DNA of 64,000 nucleotides, taken from contig NZ_CP118632.1 in assembly GCF_028993615.1 (NCBI RefSeq), positions 4,774,001 to 4,838,000 of the forward strand, in the 5' to 3' direction. This document shows positions 1 through 8,079 of this stretch, in pieces (position 1 is the stretch's first letter; each line of letters begins with the position of its first letter). Below the pieces are notes generated by a model. That model saw only the letters and a list, made by a program, of their open reading frames with translations. It did no database searches and was not told the origin of the DNA. Both the position numbers and the translations under genes were made by a program. This stretch comes from Herbaspirillum sp. WKF16 (GTDB taxonomy: Bacteria; Pseudomonadota; Gammaproteobacteria; Burkholderiales; Burkholderiaceae_D).

Positions 1-1244
1 AGGAAAAGCGCCTGTTCGACGAGGTCGGCAAGCTGCGCGCCGTCTACCGCGACACGCGACAGAAGATCTTCGACATGAAGAAGGCCGGCGACGTCGAACG
101 GGCGCGCGAGATGACCGACGCCACGCTGGTCAAGATGATGGATGGCTATGCCGACAGCGTGCAGCGCTATGCCGAGTTCCAGAAGAAATTCATCGACGAC
201 GCCGCCACCAGCATCGACGACAACTATCGCTCCGGGCGCAGCATGCTGATCGCGTTGGGCTGCATCGAGCTGCTGCTCGGCGCCGCGCTGGCCTGGCTGC
301 TCACGCGCAGCATCACGCGGCCGCTGAACCAGGCGGTGGCGATCGCCGAGAACGTGGCGGCGGGCGATCTCACCTCGCACATCACCAGCGACGCGCAGGA
401 CGAGACCGGCAAGCTGCTGGCGGCGCTGCGCACCATGAACGGCAACTTGCTCGATATCGTCGGCCGCGTGCGCAGCGGCACCGACACCATCAGCAACGCC
501 TCGCGCGAGATCGCCACCGGCAACCTCGACCTCTCGGCCCGCACCGAACAGCAGGCCGGCTCGCTGGAGGAGACCGCCTCGGCGATGGAACAGCTGACCT
601 CGACCGTGAAACAGAACGCCGACAACGCGCGCCAGGCCAACCAGCTGGCGGCCTCGGCTTCCGAGATCGCGACCCAGGGCGGCGACGTGGTGGATCAGGT
701 GGTGGAAACCATGGGCGCGATCCACGCCTCGTCGCAGAAGATCGCCGACATCATCGGCGTGATCGACGGCATTGCCTTCCAGACCAATATCCTGGCGCTC
801 AATGCGGCGGTGGAAGCGGCGCGCGCCGGCGAGCAGGGGCGCGGCTTCGCGGTGGTGGCGTCGGAGGTGCGCACGCTGGCGCAGCGTTCGGCGGCGGCGG
901 CCAAGGAGATCAAGCAGCTGATCGACGATTCGGTGGCGAAGGTGGACGACGGCAGCCGCCTGGTGGCCAAGGCCGGCGACACCATGAGCGAGGTGGTGGC
1001 CAGCGTGGCGCGGGTCTCCGACATCGTGCGCGAGATCACCGCGGCCAGCTCCGAGCAGAGCGACGGCATCGAGCAGGTCAACCAGGCCATCACCCACATC
1101 GACGAAGCCACGCAACAGAACGCGGCGCTGGTGGAAGAAGCGGCGGCCGCCGCGCAGTCCATGCAGGACCAGGCGGCGGCCTTGTCGGAAGCGGTCAGCG
1201 TGTTCCGCCTGGAAGGCGGGCGCGCCGCTGCGCCGGCGGCGTGA
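1..1244 (+). CDS. Methyl-accepting chemotaxis protein, 5' end outside window
   Basis: This is the C-terminal part of a transmembrane chemoreceptor that would signal to CheA/CheW. The frame is open from base 3, so the true start lies upstream of the window. Visible parts in order are the end of a periplasmic helical ligand domain, one membrane segment ([17 protein letters not shown]), a HAMP domain beginning at ITRPLNQ, and a complete methyl-accepting domain with the conserved hairpin tip ([16 protein letters not shown]). The C-terminus ends in an Ala-rich tail without a CheR/CheB-tethering NWETF pentapeptide. The ligand cannot be read from this fragment. The stop codon directly abuts that of the convergent tauD-like gene. 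Confidence 0.93.
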   Translation, partial: EKRLFDEVGKLRAVYRDTRQKIFDMKKAGDVERAREMTDATLVKMMDGYADSVQRYAEFQKKFIDDAATSIDDNYRSGRSMLIALGCIELLLGAALAWLLTRSITRPLNQAVAIAENVAAGDLTSHITSDAQDETGKLLAALRTMNGNLLDIVGRVRSGTDTISNASREIATGNLDLSARTEQQAGSLEETASAMEQLTSTVKQNADNARQANQLAASASEIATQGGDVVDQVVETMGAIHASSQKIADIIGVIDGIAFQTNILALNAAVEAARAGEQGRGFAVVASEVRTLAQRSAAAAKEIKQLIDDSVAKVDDGSRLVAKAGDTMSEVVASVARVSDIVREITAASSEQSDGIEQVNQAITHIDEATQQNAALVEEAAAAAQSMQDQAAALSEAVSVFRLEGGRAAAPAA

Positions 1245-2135
1245 TCAGCGCGGCACGTCGCCTTCGACGGTGGTGCGGTACAGCGTGCGGCGCAGGTGCT
1301 GCGGCGTGATGGCCGCATAGTGCTGGGTGCTGCGGTTGTCCCAGAACACCATGTCGTGCGGCTGCCACTTGTGGGTGTAGACGTTGTCGGGGCGGGTGAT
1401 GTGCAGATGCAGCTCCTTCAACAGTGCATCGCTCTCGTCGCGCGGAATGCCGACGATGTGCGAGGTGAAGCCTTCGCTGACGAACAGGATCTTGCGCCCG
1501 CTCTCGGGATGGGTGGTGATCACCGGATGCTCCACCGGCGGCACCTCGTCGATCTGCTTTTGCGTGAGATCCGGGCGCCACGGCGAGAGCTTGCGCAGGC
1601 GTTCGTAGCGATAGACGTAGGAGTGCACCGCGCGCTTGCCTTCCAGCAGCTTCTTCACCTCGGCCGGAAGCGTGTCGTAGGCCTCGGCGGTGTTGGCGTA
1701 CAGCGTATCGCCGCGCTCGGCCGGCAGCTCCTGCGAGTGCAGCAGCGCGCCCAGGCTGGGCTTGGGCATGTAGGAGAGGTCGGAATGCCAGTCGGCGCCG
1801 GCGTCGACCAGGCCGATCGGCTTGCCGTCTTCCACCACGTTGGAGACGATCAGGATTTCCGGATGATCTTTCAGGTGGAAGCGGTTCAGCACGTGCACCT
1901 GCAGCGGGCCGAAACGGCGGCTGAATGCGATGTGCTGCTCGGGCGTGATGCGCTGGTCGCGGAAGACCACCACGCCATGCCTGACGAAGGCGGCGCGGAT
2001 GCCGGCCAGCTCGTCGTCGGCGACCGGACGGTTGAGGTCGAGACCGATGATTTCCGCTCCCAGCGGACCGCCCAGCGGACGGATTTCGAACGATTGGCGC
2101 GAGGCGTTTGCGCGTTCCAGGGTATCCAGCGACAT
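1245..2135 (-). CDS. TauD/TfdA-family Fe(II)/2-oxoglutarate dioxygenase
   Basis: This is a non-heme iron oxygenase of the taurine dioxygenase family. These enzymes hydroxylate a substrate next to a sulfonate, aryloxy or similar group, coupled to 2-oxoglutarate decarboxylation, often releasing sulfite for sulfur nutrition. The facial triad is visible as HSD (His about 117, Asp about 119) and a distal His near residue 272 in TQHYAA, followed by the Arg-rich 2-oxoglutarate site (RRTLYRT). The 296-aa length is normal. The ATG at 2135 is chosen over an upstream in-frame start because an AGGAG sequence lies about 6 nt before it. No transporter genes are adjacent, so the substrate is unknown. A sigma-70-like promoter and an upstream inverted repeat precede it. 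Confidence 0.88.
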   Translation of the reverse strand: MSLDTLERANASRQSFEIRPLGGPLGAEIIGLDLNRPVADDELAGIRAAFVRHGVVVFRDQRITPEQHIAFSRRFGPLQVHVLNRFHLKDHPEILIVSNVVEDGKPIGLVDAGADWHSDLSYMPKPSLGALLHSQELPAERGDTLYANTAEAYDTLPAEVKKLLEGKRAVHSYVYRYERLRKLSPWRPDLTQKQIDEVPPVEHPVITTHPESGRKILFVSEGFTSHIVGIPRDESDALLKELHLHITRPDNVYTHKWQPHDMVFWDNRSTQHYAAITPQHLRRTLYRTTVEGDVPR

Positions 2136-2203
2136 GTCAGCTCCTGAGCTTGCGTGAATGGCCGCCGACGGCACAGGAAAAGGCCCGGCAGCGAAAAGCA
2201 TTC

Positions 2204-2232
2204 ATTACACTCCCGGCCGATCATGCGGACAA
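2204..2232 (-). promoter_or_regulatory. Putative sigma-70 promoter of the tauD-like gene
   Basis: On the minus strand, TTGTCC (2232-2227) and TGTAAT (2209-2204) are separated by exactly 17 nt. This is four of six matches to the -35 box and five of six to the -10 box. Transcription would start near 2197, about 60 nt before the ATG at 2135. The call rests on pattern only. Confidence 0.45.
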
Positions 2233-2258
2233 CGAATAAGAACGCATATCCTTATTCG
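2233..2258. promoter_or_regulatory. Inverted repeat CGAATAAG-N10-CTTATTCG, candidate activator site
   Basis: This is a perfect 8-bp inverted repeat with a 10-nt spacer, starting at the base next to the proposed -35 box of the tauD-like gene. The centre is near -49 relative to the inferred start. That is a normal place for a LysR-type or similar activator. It lies in the divergent region shared with the JmjC-like gene. Confidence 0.4.
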
Positions 2259-2311
2259 CCCGTCGTCTACCTTGCCCAACCCCGACCTTGCGCAACGCTA
2301 CAATACGCGCC

Positions 2312-3244
2312 ATGGACAAGCCCGACCCCGACCTGGATCAAATCCCGCTGCCGCAGCCGCGGCAGGCGGCGCGCGAGCTGCCGCCGCGCCCGTCCTGGGC
2401 GGGCATGTCGGAGGCCGAAGTGGCCGCCCGGAAACAGGCGCGCGAGCAAAAGGATGCGCAGGTGCGCGGCGTCGCCTCGATCGACCAGATGCGCCGGGAC
2501 ATCAGGCGCGCCGGCGGCGCGCTGCCGGCGATCTCAGAAGTGCCCCGCATCAGGCCGCCCGGCGCCGCGGCGTTCCGCGCCCGCGCGGCGCTGGGCCTGC
2601 CCTTCGTCATCACCGGCCTGGTCGGCAAGTGGCCGCTGTCGGCGCTCACGCCGGCCGGCCTGCGCGAGCGCTTCGGCCGGCTGGCGGTGCGGGCGCGCAC
2701 CGGCGACTACATCAATACCGCCTTCGCCCCGGACCGGGCGATGCAGGATATGTCGCTGCTCGATTACCTGGATCTGGTGGCCGGCGGCGCGCAGGAGCTG
2801 CCCCCTTACCTGGGCAACCTGGAGCTGCGCGAGCTCAACGCGCTGTGCCACTGGCCCAGCTGGTTCGACAAGATGGGGCCGCCGCGCTTCTGGATCGGCC
2901 CGGCCGGCACCGTGACGCCGCTGCACTGCGACTATGACGACAACATCTTCGCGCAGATCTGGGGCAGCAAGCGCATCTGGCTGGCGCCGCCGCATCACGA
3001 TGAATTCCTCTATCCCAGGGAGGCCAACGCCATCCTGTTCGGCTCGCCCTTCGACCCCGACCGGCCCGACTACGAACGCTTCCCGCTGGCCCGCCAGGCG
3101 GCGCTGACCGAATGCGTGATGCAGCCCGGCGAGCTGCTCTACCTGCCTGCGGGCTGGTACCACCAGGTCAGGTCGCTGAGCTTCTCGCTCTCGGCCAACC
3201 GCTGGGCCAGGGCGCTTCCGCTGGCGCTATCCGGCGCCGGCTGA
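2312..3244 (+). CDS. JmjC/cupin-8-like Fe(II)/2-oxoglutarate hydroxylase
   Basis: This 310-aa protein has a C-terminal JmjC-type double-stranded beta-helix. The iron ligands are visible as HCD (His about 205, Asp about 207) and a distal His near 284 in PAGWYHQV. The stretch GELLYLPAGWYHQV is characteristic of bacterial cupin-8 proteins related to FIH-type peptidyl hydroxylases. The first roughly 80 residues are basic, charged and probably partly disordered. The substrate is unknown; protein or ribosome hydroxylation is possible by family, but not shown here. The ATG at 2312 is preferred to a TTG at 2288. A TACAAT box at 2299-2304 ends 7 nt before this ATG, so the mRNA could be nearly leaderless. 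Confidence 0.8.
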   Translation: MDKPDPDLDQIPLPQPRQAARELPPRPSWAGMSEAEVAARKQAREQKDAQVRGVASIDQMRRDIRRAGGALPAISEVPRIRPPGAAAFRARAALGLPFVITGLVGKWPLSALTPAGLRERFGRLAVRARTGDYINTAFAPDRAMQDMSLLDYLDLVAGGAQELPPYLGNLELRELNALCHWPSWFDKMGPPRFWIGPAGTVTPLHCDYDDNIFAQIWGSKRIWLAPPHHDEFLYPREANAILFGSPFDPDRPDYERFPLARQAALTECVMQPGELLYLPAGWYHQVRSLSFSLSANRWARALPLALSGAG

Positions 3245-3250
3245 GGCGCC

Positions 3251-4747
3251 TCACTCCCGACTGCGCAGCCAGGCCCGGTGCAGCCGCGCCACCGCGCGCG
3301 CCAGCTCGTCGGCCGACATCGATGCGAACCCCAGGCGCAGGCCGTTGATGGATTCGCCCGTGGGCGAGAACTGGCTGCCGCTGCGCACGAACAGCGACTC
3401 ATCGACGGCATGCCGCGCCATGGCGTCGACGTCGACCTCTTCACCAAAGGTCACCCACAAGGCCAGCCCGCCCTCCGGGGGGCGCGTCGCGGCGAGCGCG
3501 CCGAAGCTGCGGTGCAGGCACCCCAGCAGCACTTCCTGGCGCGCGCGGTAGTGCTTGCTGCTGCGCCGCACGTGCCGTTGCAGCTCGCCGCCGGCGATCA
3601 GCGCGGCCAGCATCTTCTGCATCACGGCGTCGCCGTGGCTGGTGAGCAGCCGCTGGTTTTTCTCCAGCGCGCCGATCAGGTTGGGCGGCGCCACCACGAA
3701 GCCGCAGCGAAAGCTCGAGCCCAGCAGCTTGGACAGCGAACCGACGTAGATCACGCTGCGCTGGCGCGGGCCGCTGGCCAGCGGCGGATAGGGGCGGCCG
3801 GCGAAGTGGTATTCGTGGTCGTAGTCTTCCTCGATGATGGAGAACGCATGTTGCGCGGCCAGCGCCAGCAGCTTCTCGCGGCGGTCGGCGCGCAGGCTGA
3901 CGGTGCTGGGGAACTGGTGGTGCGGCGTCAGGTAGATGAAGCGGATGGGCATGCGCCGGCACAGGTCTTCGACCTGCTGCACCACGCAGCCGTCGGCGTC
4001 GATGTCCACCACCTCCACCCGCGCGCCCAGCGCACGGAAGATGGCCCAGGCCGGCGGGTAGCTCAGGCGCTCCATCACCACCGTATCGCCGGGCCGGATC
4101 AGCGCCGCGGCGGCCAGGTGCAGCGCCATCTGCGTGCCCTGCGTGACGCAGATGCAATCGGGCGAGACCGCCAGTGCGCGCGTGGCGCCCAGCATGCCCG
4201 CCAGCGCCGCGCGCAGCTGCTGCTCCGCTTCGAGATTGCCGTAACGCACGCCGCCGGAGCGCAGGCTGTCGCGCATCGCATTGCGGTAGTGACGATGCAG
4301 CACCGCCTGCGGCAGCAGGCGATGGTCGGGCGCGCCATTGTCGAAGTACATCATGCGCCCGTCCTGGATGCGTCCATGCGGCGGCAGGCCGTCGAAGTAG
4401 GCCGGCAGGGACGGCGACCGGAACGGCGGCAGGAAGCTGCGCTGGCCGGCGCGCCGCGCGACGGGCGGCGCGGCGCCGGCGTCGAAGGCGTCGCTGACGA
4501 AAGTGCCGCTGCGCTGGCGGCTCACCAGCCAGCCCTTGATGACGGCTTCCTCGTAGGCCACGATCACGGTCTTGCGATTCACCCCGAGCATGAGGGCCAT
4601 CTCGCGCGTGCCCGGCAGCGGCGCGCCGGGCGGCAGGCGGCCGTCCCTGATGGCGCGCGACAGGCCGCCCAGGATGTCGCGGTAGGACAGCGCGGGCGAG
4701 GCGCGATCGAGGTCGAGCAGGATGCGCCAGTTTCTCATCTGGACCAT
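3251..4747 (-). CDS. MocR/PdxR-type regulator (GntR HTH plus aminotransferase domain)
   Basis: This 498-aa protein has an N-terminal GntR-type winged helix (about residues 15-80, with GAPLPGTREMALMLGVNRKT). A linker follows, then a fold-type I aminotransferase-like domain with the PLP lysine in SLSKLLGSSFR near residue 340. MocR regulators sense PLP or amino-metabolites and usually control the gene divergent to them. Here that is the ferredoxin-reductase/M24 fusion, 81 nt away. Two start codons are possible (ATG at 4747 and three codons later). Its 3' end lies 6 nt from the stop of the convergent JmjC-like gene. The effector is not evident. Confidence 0.9.
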   Translation of the reverse strand: MVQMRNWRILLDLDRASPALSYRDILGGLSRAIRDGRLPPGAPLPGTREMALMLGVNRKTVIVAYEEAVIKGWLVSRQRSGTFVSDAFDAGAAPPVARRAGQRSFLPPFRSPSLPAYFDGLPPHGRIQDGRMMYFDNGAPDHRLLPQAVLHRHYRNAMRDSLRSGGVRYGNLEAEQQLRAALAGMLGATRALAVSPDCICVTQGTQMALHLAAAALIRPGDTVVMERLSYPPAWAIFRALGARVEVVDIDADGCVVQQVEDLCRRMPIRFIYLTPHHQFPSTVSLRADRREKLLALAAQHAFSIIEEDYDHEYHFAGRPYPPLASGPRQRSVIYVGSLSKLLGSSFRCGFVVAPPNLIGALEKNQRLLTSHGDAVMQKMLAALIAGGELQRHVRRSSKHYRARQEVLLGCLHRSFGALAATRPPEGGLALWVTFGEEVDVDAMARHAVDESLFVRSGSQFSPTGESINGLRLGFASMSADELARAVARLHRAWLRSRE

Positions 4748-4770
4748 GTGAACTTTCGAAAACTGGAGGT

Positions 4771-4797
4771 TTGTACGGTCCTATTCTAGCCGCACAA
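4771..4797. promoter_or_regulatory. Imperfect inverted repeat in mocR/fusion-gene intergenic region
   Basis: TTGTACGG (4771-4778) and CCGCACAA (4790-4797) match as an inverted repeat at 7 of 8 positions. They flank a TATTCT/TAGAAT -10-like box readable on either strand. Sitting in the 81-nt divergent gap, this is the natural candidate operator for the MocR regulator. It is inferred from position and symmetry only. Confidence 0.35.
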
Positions 4798-4828
4798 TCC
4801 CCCCATCGAATGAACAACGGAGGATCAG

Positions 4829-6496
4829 GTGCGGGACAGACACGTCATTGAGATCGGCGACGGCGGCAAGCGTTTCGAGGCCGGCGACGAATTGCTGCTG
4901 GACGCGGCGCTGGCCGCCGGCGTGGCGGTGCCCTTTTCCTGCCGCCGCGGCGAATGCGGCTGCTGCAAGGTGCGGGTGCTGGCGGGGCGCCATCGCGCCG
5001 AGCCCTACGCCGCGCTGGGTACGCCTTATTCCTTGGCCGCGAATGAGATGCTGCTGTGCCAAAGCCACGCCTGCGGCGACATGCGCATCGACATCCCCGG
5101 CTGGTCGCTGGAAACGCAGGCCCTGCGCTTCGAGGCCACGGTGCTGGAGAAGAGCGCGCTGGCCGCCGACATCATGCGCCTGCTGCTGCAGCCGGCGCCG
5201 GGACAGTCGCCTGAGATCCGCCCCGGGCAATACATGAAGTTCTACCTGGAGGACGGCAGCAGCCGTTGCTTCTCGGTCGCCAACCTGCCCCGGGACGACG
5301 ACGGACGGCTCGAATTCCATATCCGGCGCGTGCGCGGCGGGCGTTTCTCGCACGCCATGCTGGACGCGCTGCAGGCCGGCGACCGGCTCAGCCTGGAGGG
5401 CGGCTTCGGCGCCTGCACCTGGCAGGCCTCGGGCGCGTCGGCGCTGGTGCTGTTGGCCACCGGCACCGGCTACGCGGGCGTGAAGCCGATCCTGCTGGCG
5501 GCGCTGGCGGATGCCGGCGCATCGTCGCCGGTGACGCTGTACTGGGGCGGCAAGGAGGCCGGCGATTTCTACGACCGCGCCTTCCTCGATGCGCTGGCCG
5601 CGCGCAATGCCCGCTTCCGCTGGTTCGGCGTCGAAGGCCATGTGCAGGACACGGCCCACGGCCACCGGTACGACTGGCCGGCAGCGCGCGTCTATGCCTG
5701 CGGCAATCCGGCGATGATCGCCGCGGTGCGCGCGGGCTGCGGCGAGTGGGGCGTGGCTTCGCATGAGCTGGTGACGGAAGCCTTCGTCCCCTCCGGCGCA
5801 AGCAGCGCGCCGATGGCGCCTGGCAGTCTCGATCCCGTGCTGGAGCGGGTTGGCCCGCGCTATTCCCTGGATGGCATGCTGGCCGCGCGCGAGCAGTCGA
5901 TACGCGCGGTCGCGCAGATCGCCGGCAAGCTGCGCGTGGGCATGACGACCGCGCAGGCGCTGGAGATGGCCGACCGCCACCTGCGCGACATGGGGGCCTC
6001 GCACACCTGGCACCCGACCTACATCCGCTTCGGCGACGACACCGTGCGCACGCCGCGCCAGGGCGTGCGCAAGCAACGCGCGCTGCGCGAGCGCGACATC
6101 GTGGTGGTCGACATCGGCCCGGTGTGGGATGGCTATGAGGGCGATTTCGGCGACACCTTCGTGTTCGGCGACGACCGCCTGCACCGCGCCTGCGCGCAGG
6201 CCGCGCGCGACGTTTTCAGCGCCGCCAGGCAGGCCTGGAAGACCGGCCTCACCGGCCGCGAGCTGTACGACTTCGCGCAGGACGAAGCCATGCGCGGCGG
6301 CTGGGCGCTGGAGCGCAACCTGGCCGGCCACCGCGTCTCGGATTTCCCGCACGCGCTGTTCGGGCCGGCCAGGCTGGCCGAGATGGACATCGTGCCGGGC
6401 GAGGCGGTGTGGGTGCTGGAGATCCAGCTGCGCCACCCGGAGCTGGCCATCGGCGCCTTCTACGAGGACATCCTGATCGGATTGCCTGGCCAATAG
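4829..6496 (+). CDS. Fusion protein: 2Fe-2S ferredoxin, FAD/NAD reductase and M24 peptidase-like domain
   Basis: This is a 555-aa single reading frame. Residues 1-90 form a plant-type ferredoxin with CX4CX2C (Cys38, Cys43, Cys46) and Cys77. About 100-330 form a ferredoxin-NADP reductase module with the flavin motif RCFSVANLP and the nucleotide loop LLATGTGYAG. About 350-555 form an M24 (Xaa-Pro peptidase/creatinase fold) domain. Its metal ligands appear intact: Asp428, Asp439, His501 or His508, Glu531 and Glu546. The front two modules resemble the reductase components of oxygenases and CDP-6-deoxyglucose-type reductases. The GTG start at 4829 has GGAGGA 4 nt upstream. The reaction is unknown. 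Control by the divergent MocR regulator is inferred. Confidence 0.85.
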   Translation: MRDRHVIEIGDGGKRFEAGDELLLDAALAAGVAVPFSCRRGECGCCKVRVLAGRHRAEPYAALGTPYSLAANEMLLCQSHACGDMRIDIPGWSLETQALRFEATVLEKSALAADIMRLLLQPAPGQSPEIRPGQYMKFYLEDGSSRCFSVANLPRDDDGRLEFHIRRVRGGRFSHAMLDALQAGDRLSLEGGFGACTWQASGASALVLLATGTGYAGVKPILLAALADAGASSPVTLYWGGKEAGDFYDRAFLDALAARNARFRWFGVEGHVQDTAHGHRYDWPAARVYACGNPAMIAAVRAGCGEWGVASHELVTEAFVPSGASSAPMAPGSLDPVLERVGPRYSLDGMLAAREQSIRAVAQIAGKLRVGMTTAQALEMADRHLRDMGASHTWHPTYIRFGDDTVRTPRQGVRKQRALRERDIVVVDIGPVWDGYEGDFGDTFVFGDDRLHRACAQAARDVFSAARQAWKTGLTGRELYDFAQDEAMRGGWALERNLAGHRVSDFPHALFGPARLAEMDIVPGEAVWVLEIQLRHPELAIGAFYEDILIGLPGQ

Positions 6497-6515
6497 GGTC
6501 GGCGTCGCCGCGCCG

Positions 6516-6547
6516 AAAAAAAAGCCGCATCCCCGGATGCGGCTTTT
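6516..6547. terminator. Bidirectional rho-independent terminator
   Basis: A GC-rich stem (GCCGCATC / GATGCGGC) is flanked by an A-run on the left and a T-run on the right. It lies between the convergent fusion gene and gatB, so it can stop transcription from both sides. Confidence 0.85.
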
Positions 6548-6570
6548 TGCGTTGCGGGCCGACGCCTGGA

Positions 6571-8031
6571 TCAGCCGGCCAGCTTCTTGCGCAGCAGCTC
6601 GGTCAGCTGGGCCGGATTGGCCTTGCCGCGCGAAGCCTTCATGGCCTGGCCGATCAGGGCATTGATGGCCTGCTCCTTGCCGGCGCGGAACTCGGCTACC
6701 GACTTCTCGTTGGCGGCCAGCACCTGGTCGACGATGGCTTCCAGCGCGCCGCTGTCGGAGGTCTGCTTGAGGTCCTTGGCTTCGATGATGTCGTCGGCCA
6801 GCGTGTCCTTGTCGGAACCGGCTTCCCACATCGCCGCGAACACTTCCTTGGCGCTTTTGTTGGAGATCGTGTTATCGGCGATGCGCCGGATCAGCAACGC
6901 CAGCTGCGCAGCCGATACCGGCGACTGCGCGATGTCGGTGCCGGAGCGGTTCAGCGTCGAGGCGACGTCGCCCATCATCCAGTTGGCGGCGGTCTTGGCC
7001 TGGTCGCGGCCGGCGGCGGCCACCACGGCTTCGAAGTAGGACGCCATGGCCTTGGACTGGGTCAGCACGGCGGCGTCATAGTCGGGCAGCGCGTAGTCGG
7101 CCACGAAGCGCTCGCGCATCGCGCCCGGCAGTTCCGGCATGGTGGCCCGCACGCGTTCGATCCACTCCTGGGCGATGACCAGCGGCGGCAGGTCGGGGTC
7201 GGGGAAGTAGCGGTAGTCCTGCGCGTCTTCCTTGCTGCGCATGGAACGGGTTTCCTTCTTGTCCGGATCGTAGAGACGGGTTTCCTGCACCACGGTGCCG
7301 CCGTCCTCGATCAGCTCGATCTGGCGGCGCACTTCGTAGTTGATCGCATCTTCCATGAAGCGGAAGGAGTTCAGGTTCTTGATCTCGCAGCGCGTGCCGA
7401 ATTCCTGCTGACCGACCGGGCGCACGGAGACGTTGGCGTCGCAGCGGAATGAACCCTCCTGCATGTTGCCGTCGCAGATGCCCAGCCACATCACCAGCGA
7501 GTGCAGCGCCTTGGCGTAGGCCACCGCCTCGGCGGCGCTGCGCATGTCGGGTTCGGTGACGATCTCCAGCAGCGGCGTGCCGGCGCGGTTGAGATCGATG
7601 CCGGACATGCCCTGGTAGTCCTCGTGCAGCGACTTGCCCGCGTCTTCCTCGAGGTGGGCGCGGGTCAGCTGCAAGCTGCGGATCTCGCTCTTGCCGTCCT
7701 TCTCCAGCACGTAGGAGATCTTGCCGCCCTGGACCACCGGGATTTCATACTGGCTGATCTGGTAGCCCTTCGGAAGATCCGGATAGAAGTAGTTCTTGCG
7801 CGCGAACACCGAGCGCGGCGCGATGGTGGCGCCGATGGCCAGGCCGAACTGGATGGCGCGTTCGACCGCGCCCTTGTTCAATACCGGCAGCACGCCCGGC
7901 AGCGCCAGGTCGACCGGGCTGGCCTGGGTGTTGGGCTCGGCGCCGAAACGGGTCGACGAGCCGCTGAAGATCTTGGATTGCGTCGAAAGCTGGGTGTGCG
8001 TTTCGAGGCCGATGACGACTTCCCACTGCAT
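6571..8031 (-). CDS. gatB: Asp-tRNA(Asn)/Glu-tRNA(Gln) amidotransferase subunit B
   Basis: GatB phosphorylates the side chain of mischarged Glu-tRNA(Gln) or Asp-tRNA(Asn) and receives ammonia from GatA, giving Gln- or Asn-tRNA in the cytoplasm. The 486-aa protein begins with the family motif [15 protein letters not shown]. It contains the catalytic-core segments [17 protein letters not shown] and [17 protein letters not shown], and ends with the helical YqeY-like tail domain (about 340-486). It is the last gene of gatC-gatA-gatB, 48 nt after gatA, and is closed by the terminator at 6516-6547. Confidence 0.98.
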   Translation of the reverse strand: MQWEVVIGLETHTQLSTQSKIFSGSSTRFGAEPNTQASPVDLALPGVLPVLNKGAVERAIQFGLAIGATIAPRSVFARKNYFYPDLPKGYQISQYEIPVVQGGKISYVLEKDGKSEIRSLQLTRAHLEEDAGKSLHEDYQGMSGIDLNRAGTPLLEIVTEPDMRSAAEAVAYAKALHSLVMWLGICDGNMQEGSFRCDANVSVRPVGQQEFGTRCEIKNLNSFRFMEDAINYEVRRQIELIEDGGTVVQETRLYDPDKKETRSMRSKEDAQDYRYFPDPDLPPLVIAQEWIERVRATMPELPGAMRERFVADYALPDYDAAVLTQSKAMASYFEAVVAAAGRDQAKTAANWMMGDVASTLNRSGTDIAQSPVSAAQLALLIRRIADNTISNKSAKEVFAAMWEAGSDKDTLADDIIEAKDLKQTSDSGALEAIVDQVLAANEKSVAEFRAGKEQAINALIGQAMKASRGKANPAQLTELLRKKLAG

Positions 8032-8079
8032 GATGTTGTCCTTGCTGATTCTGCGTTGATGTTGACTGGGGCGCGCGGC

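Noticed and set aside
4781..6829. A 682-codon minus-strand frame across the fusion gene
   Set aside because: It is antisense to an intact multi-domain gene and crosses a terminator, so it is a GC-driven open frame only.
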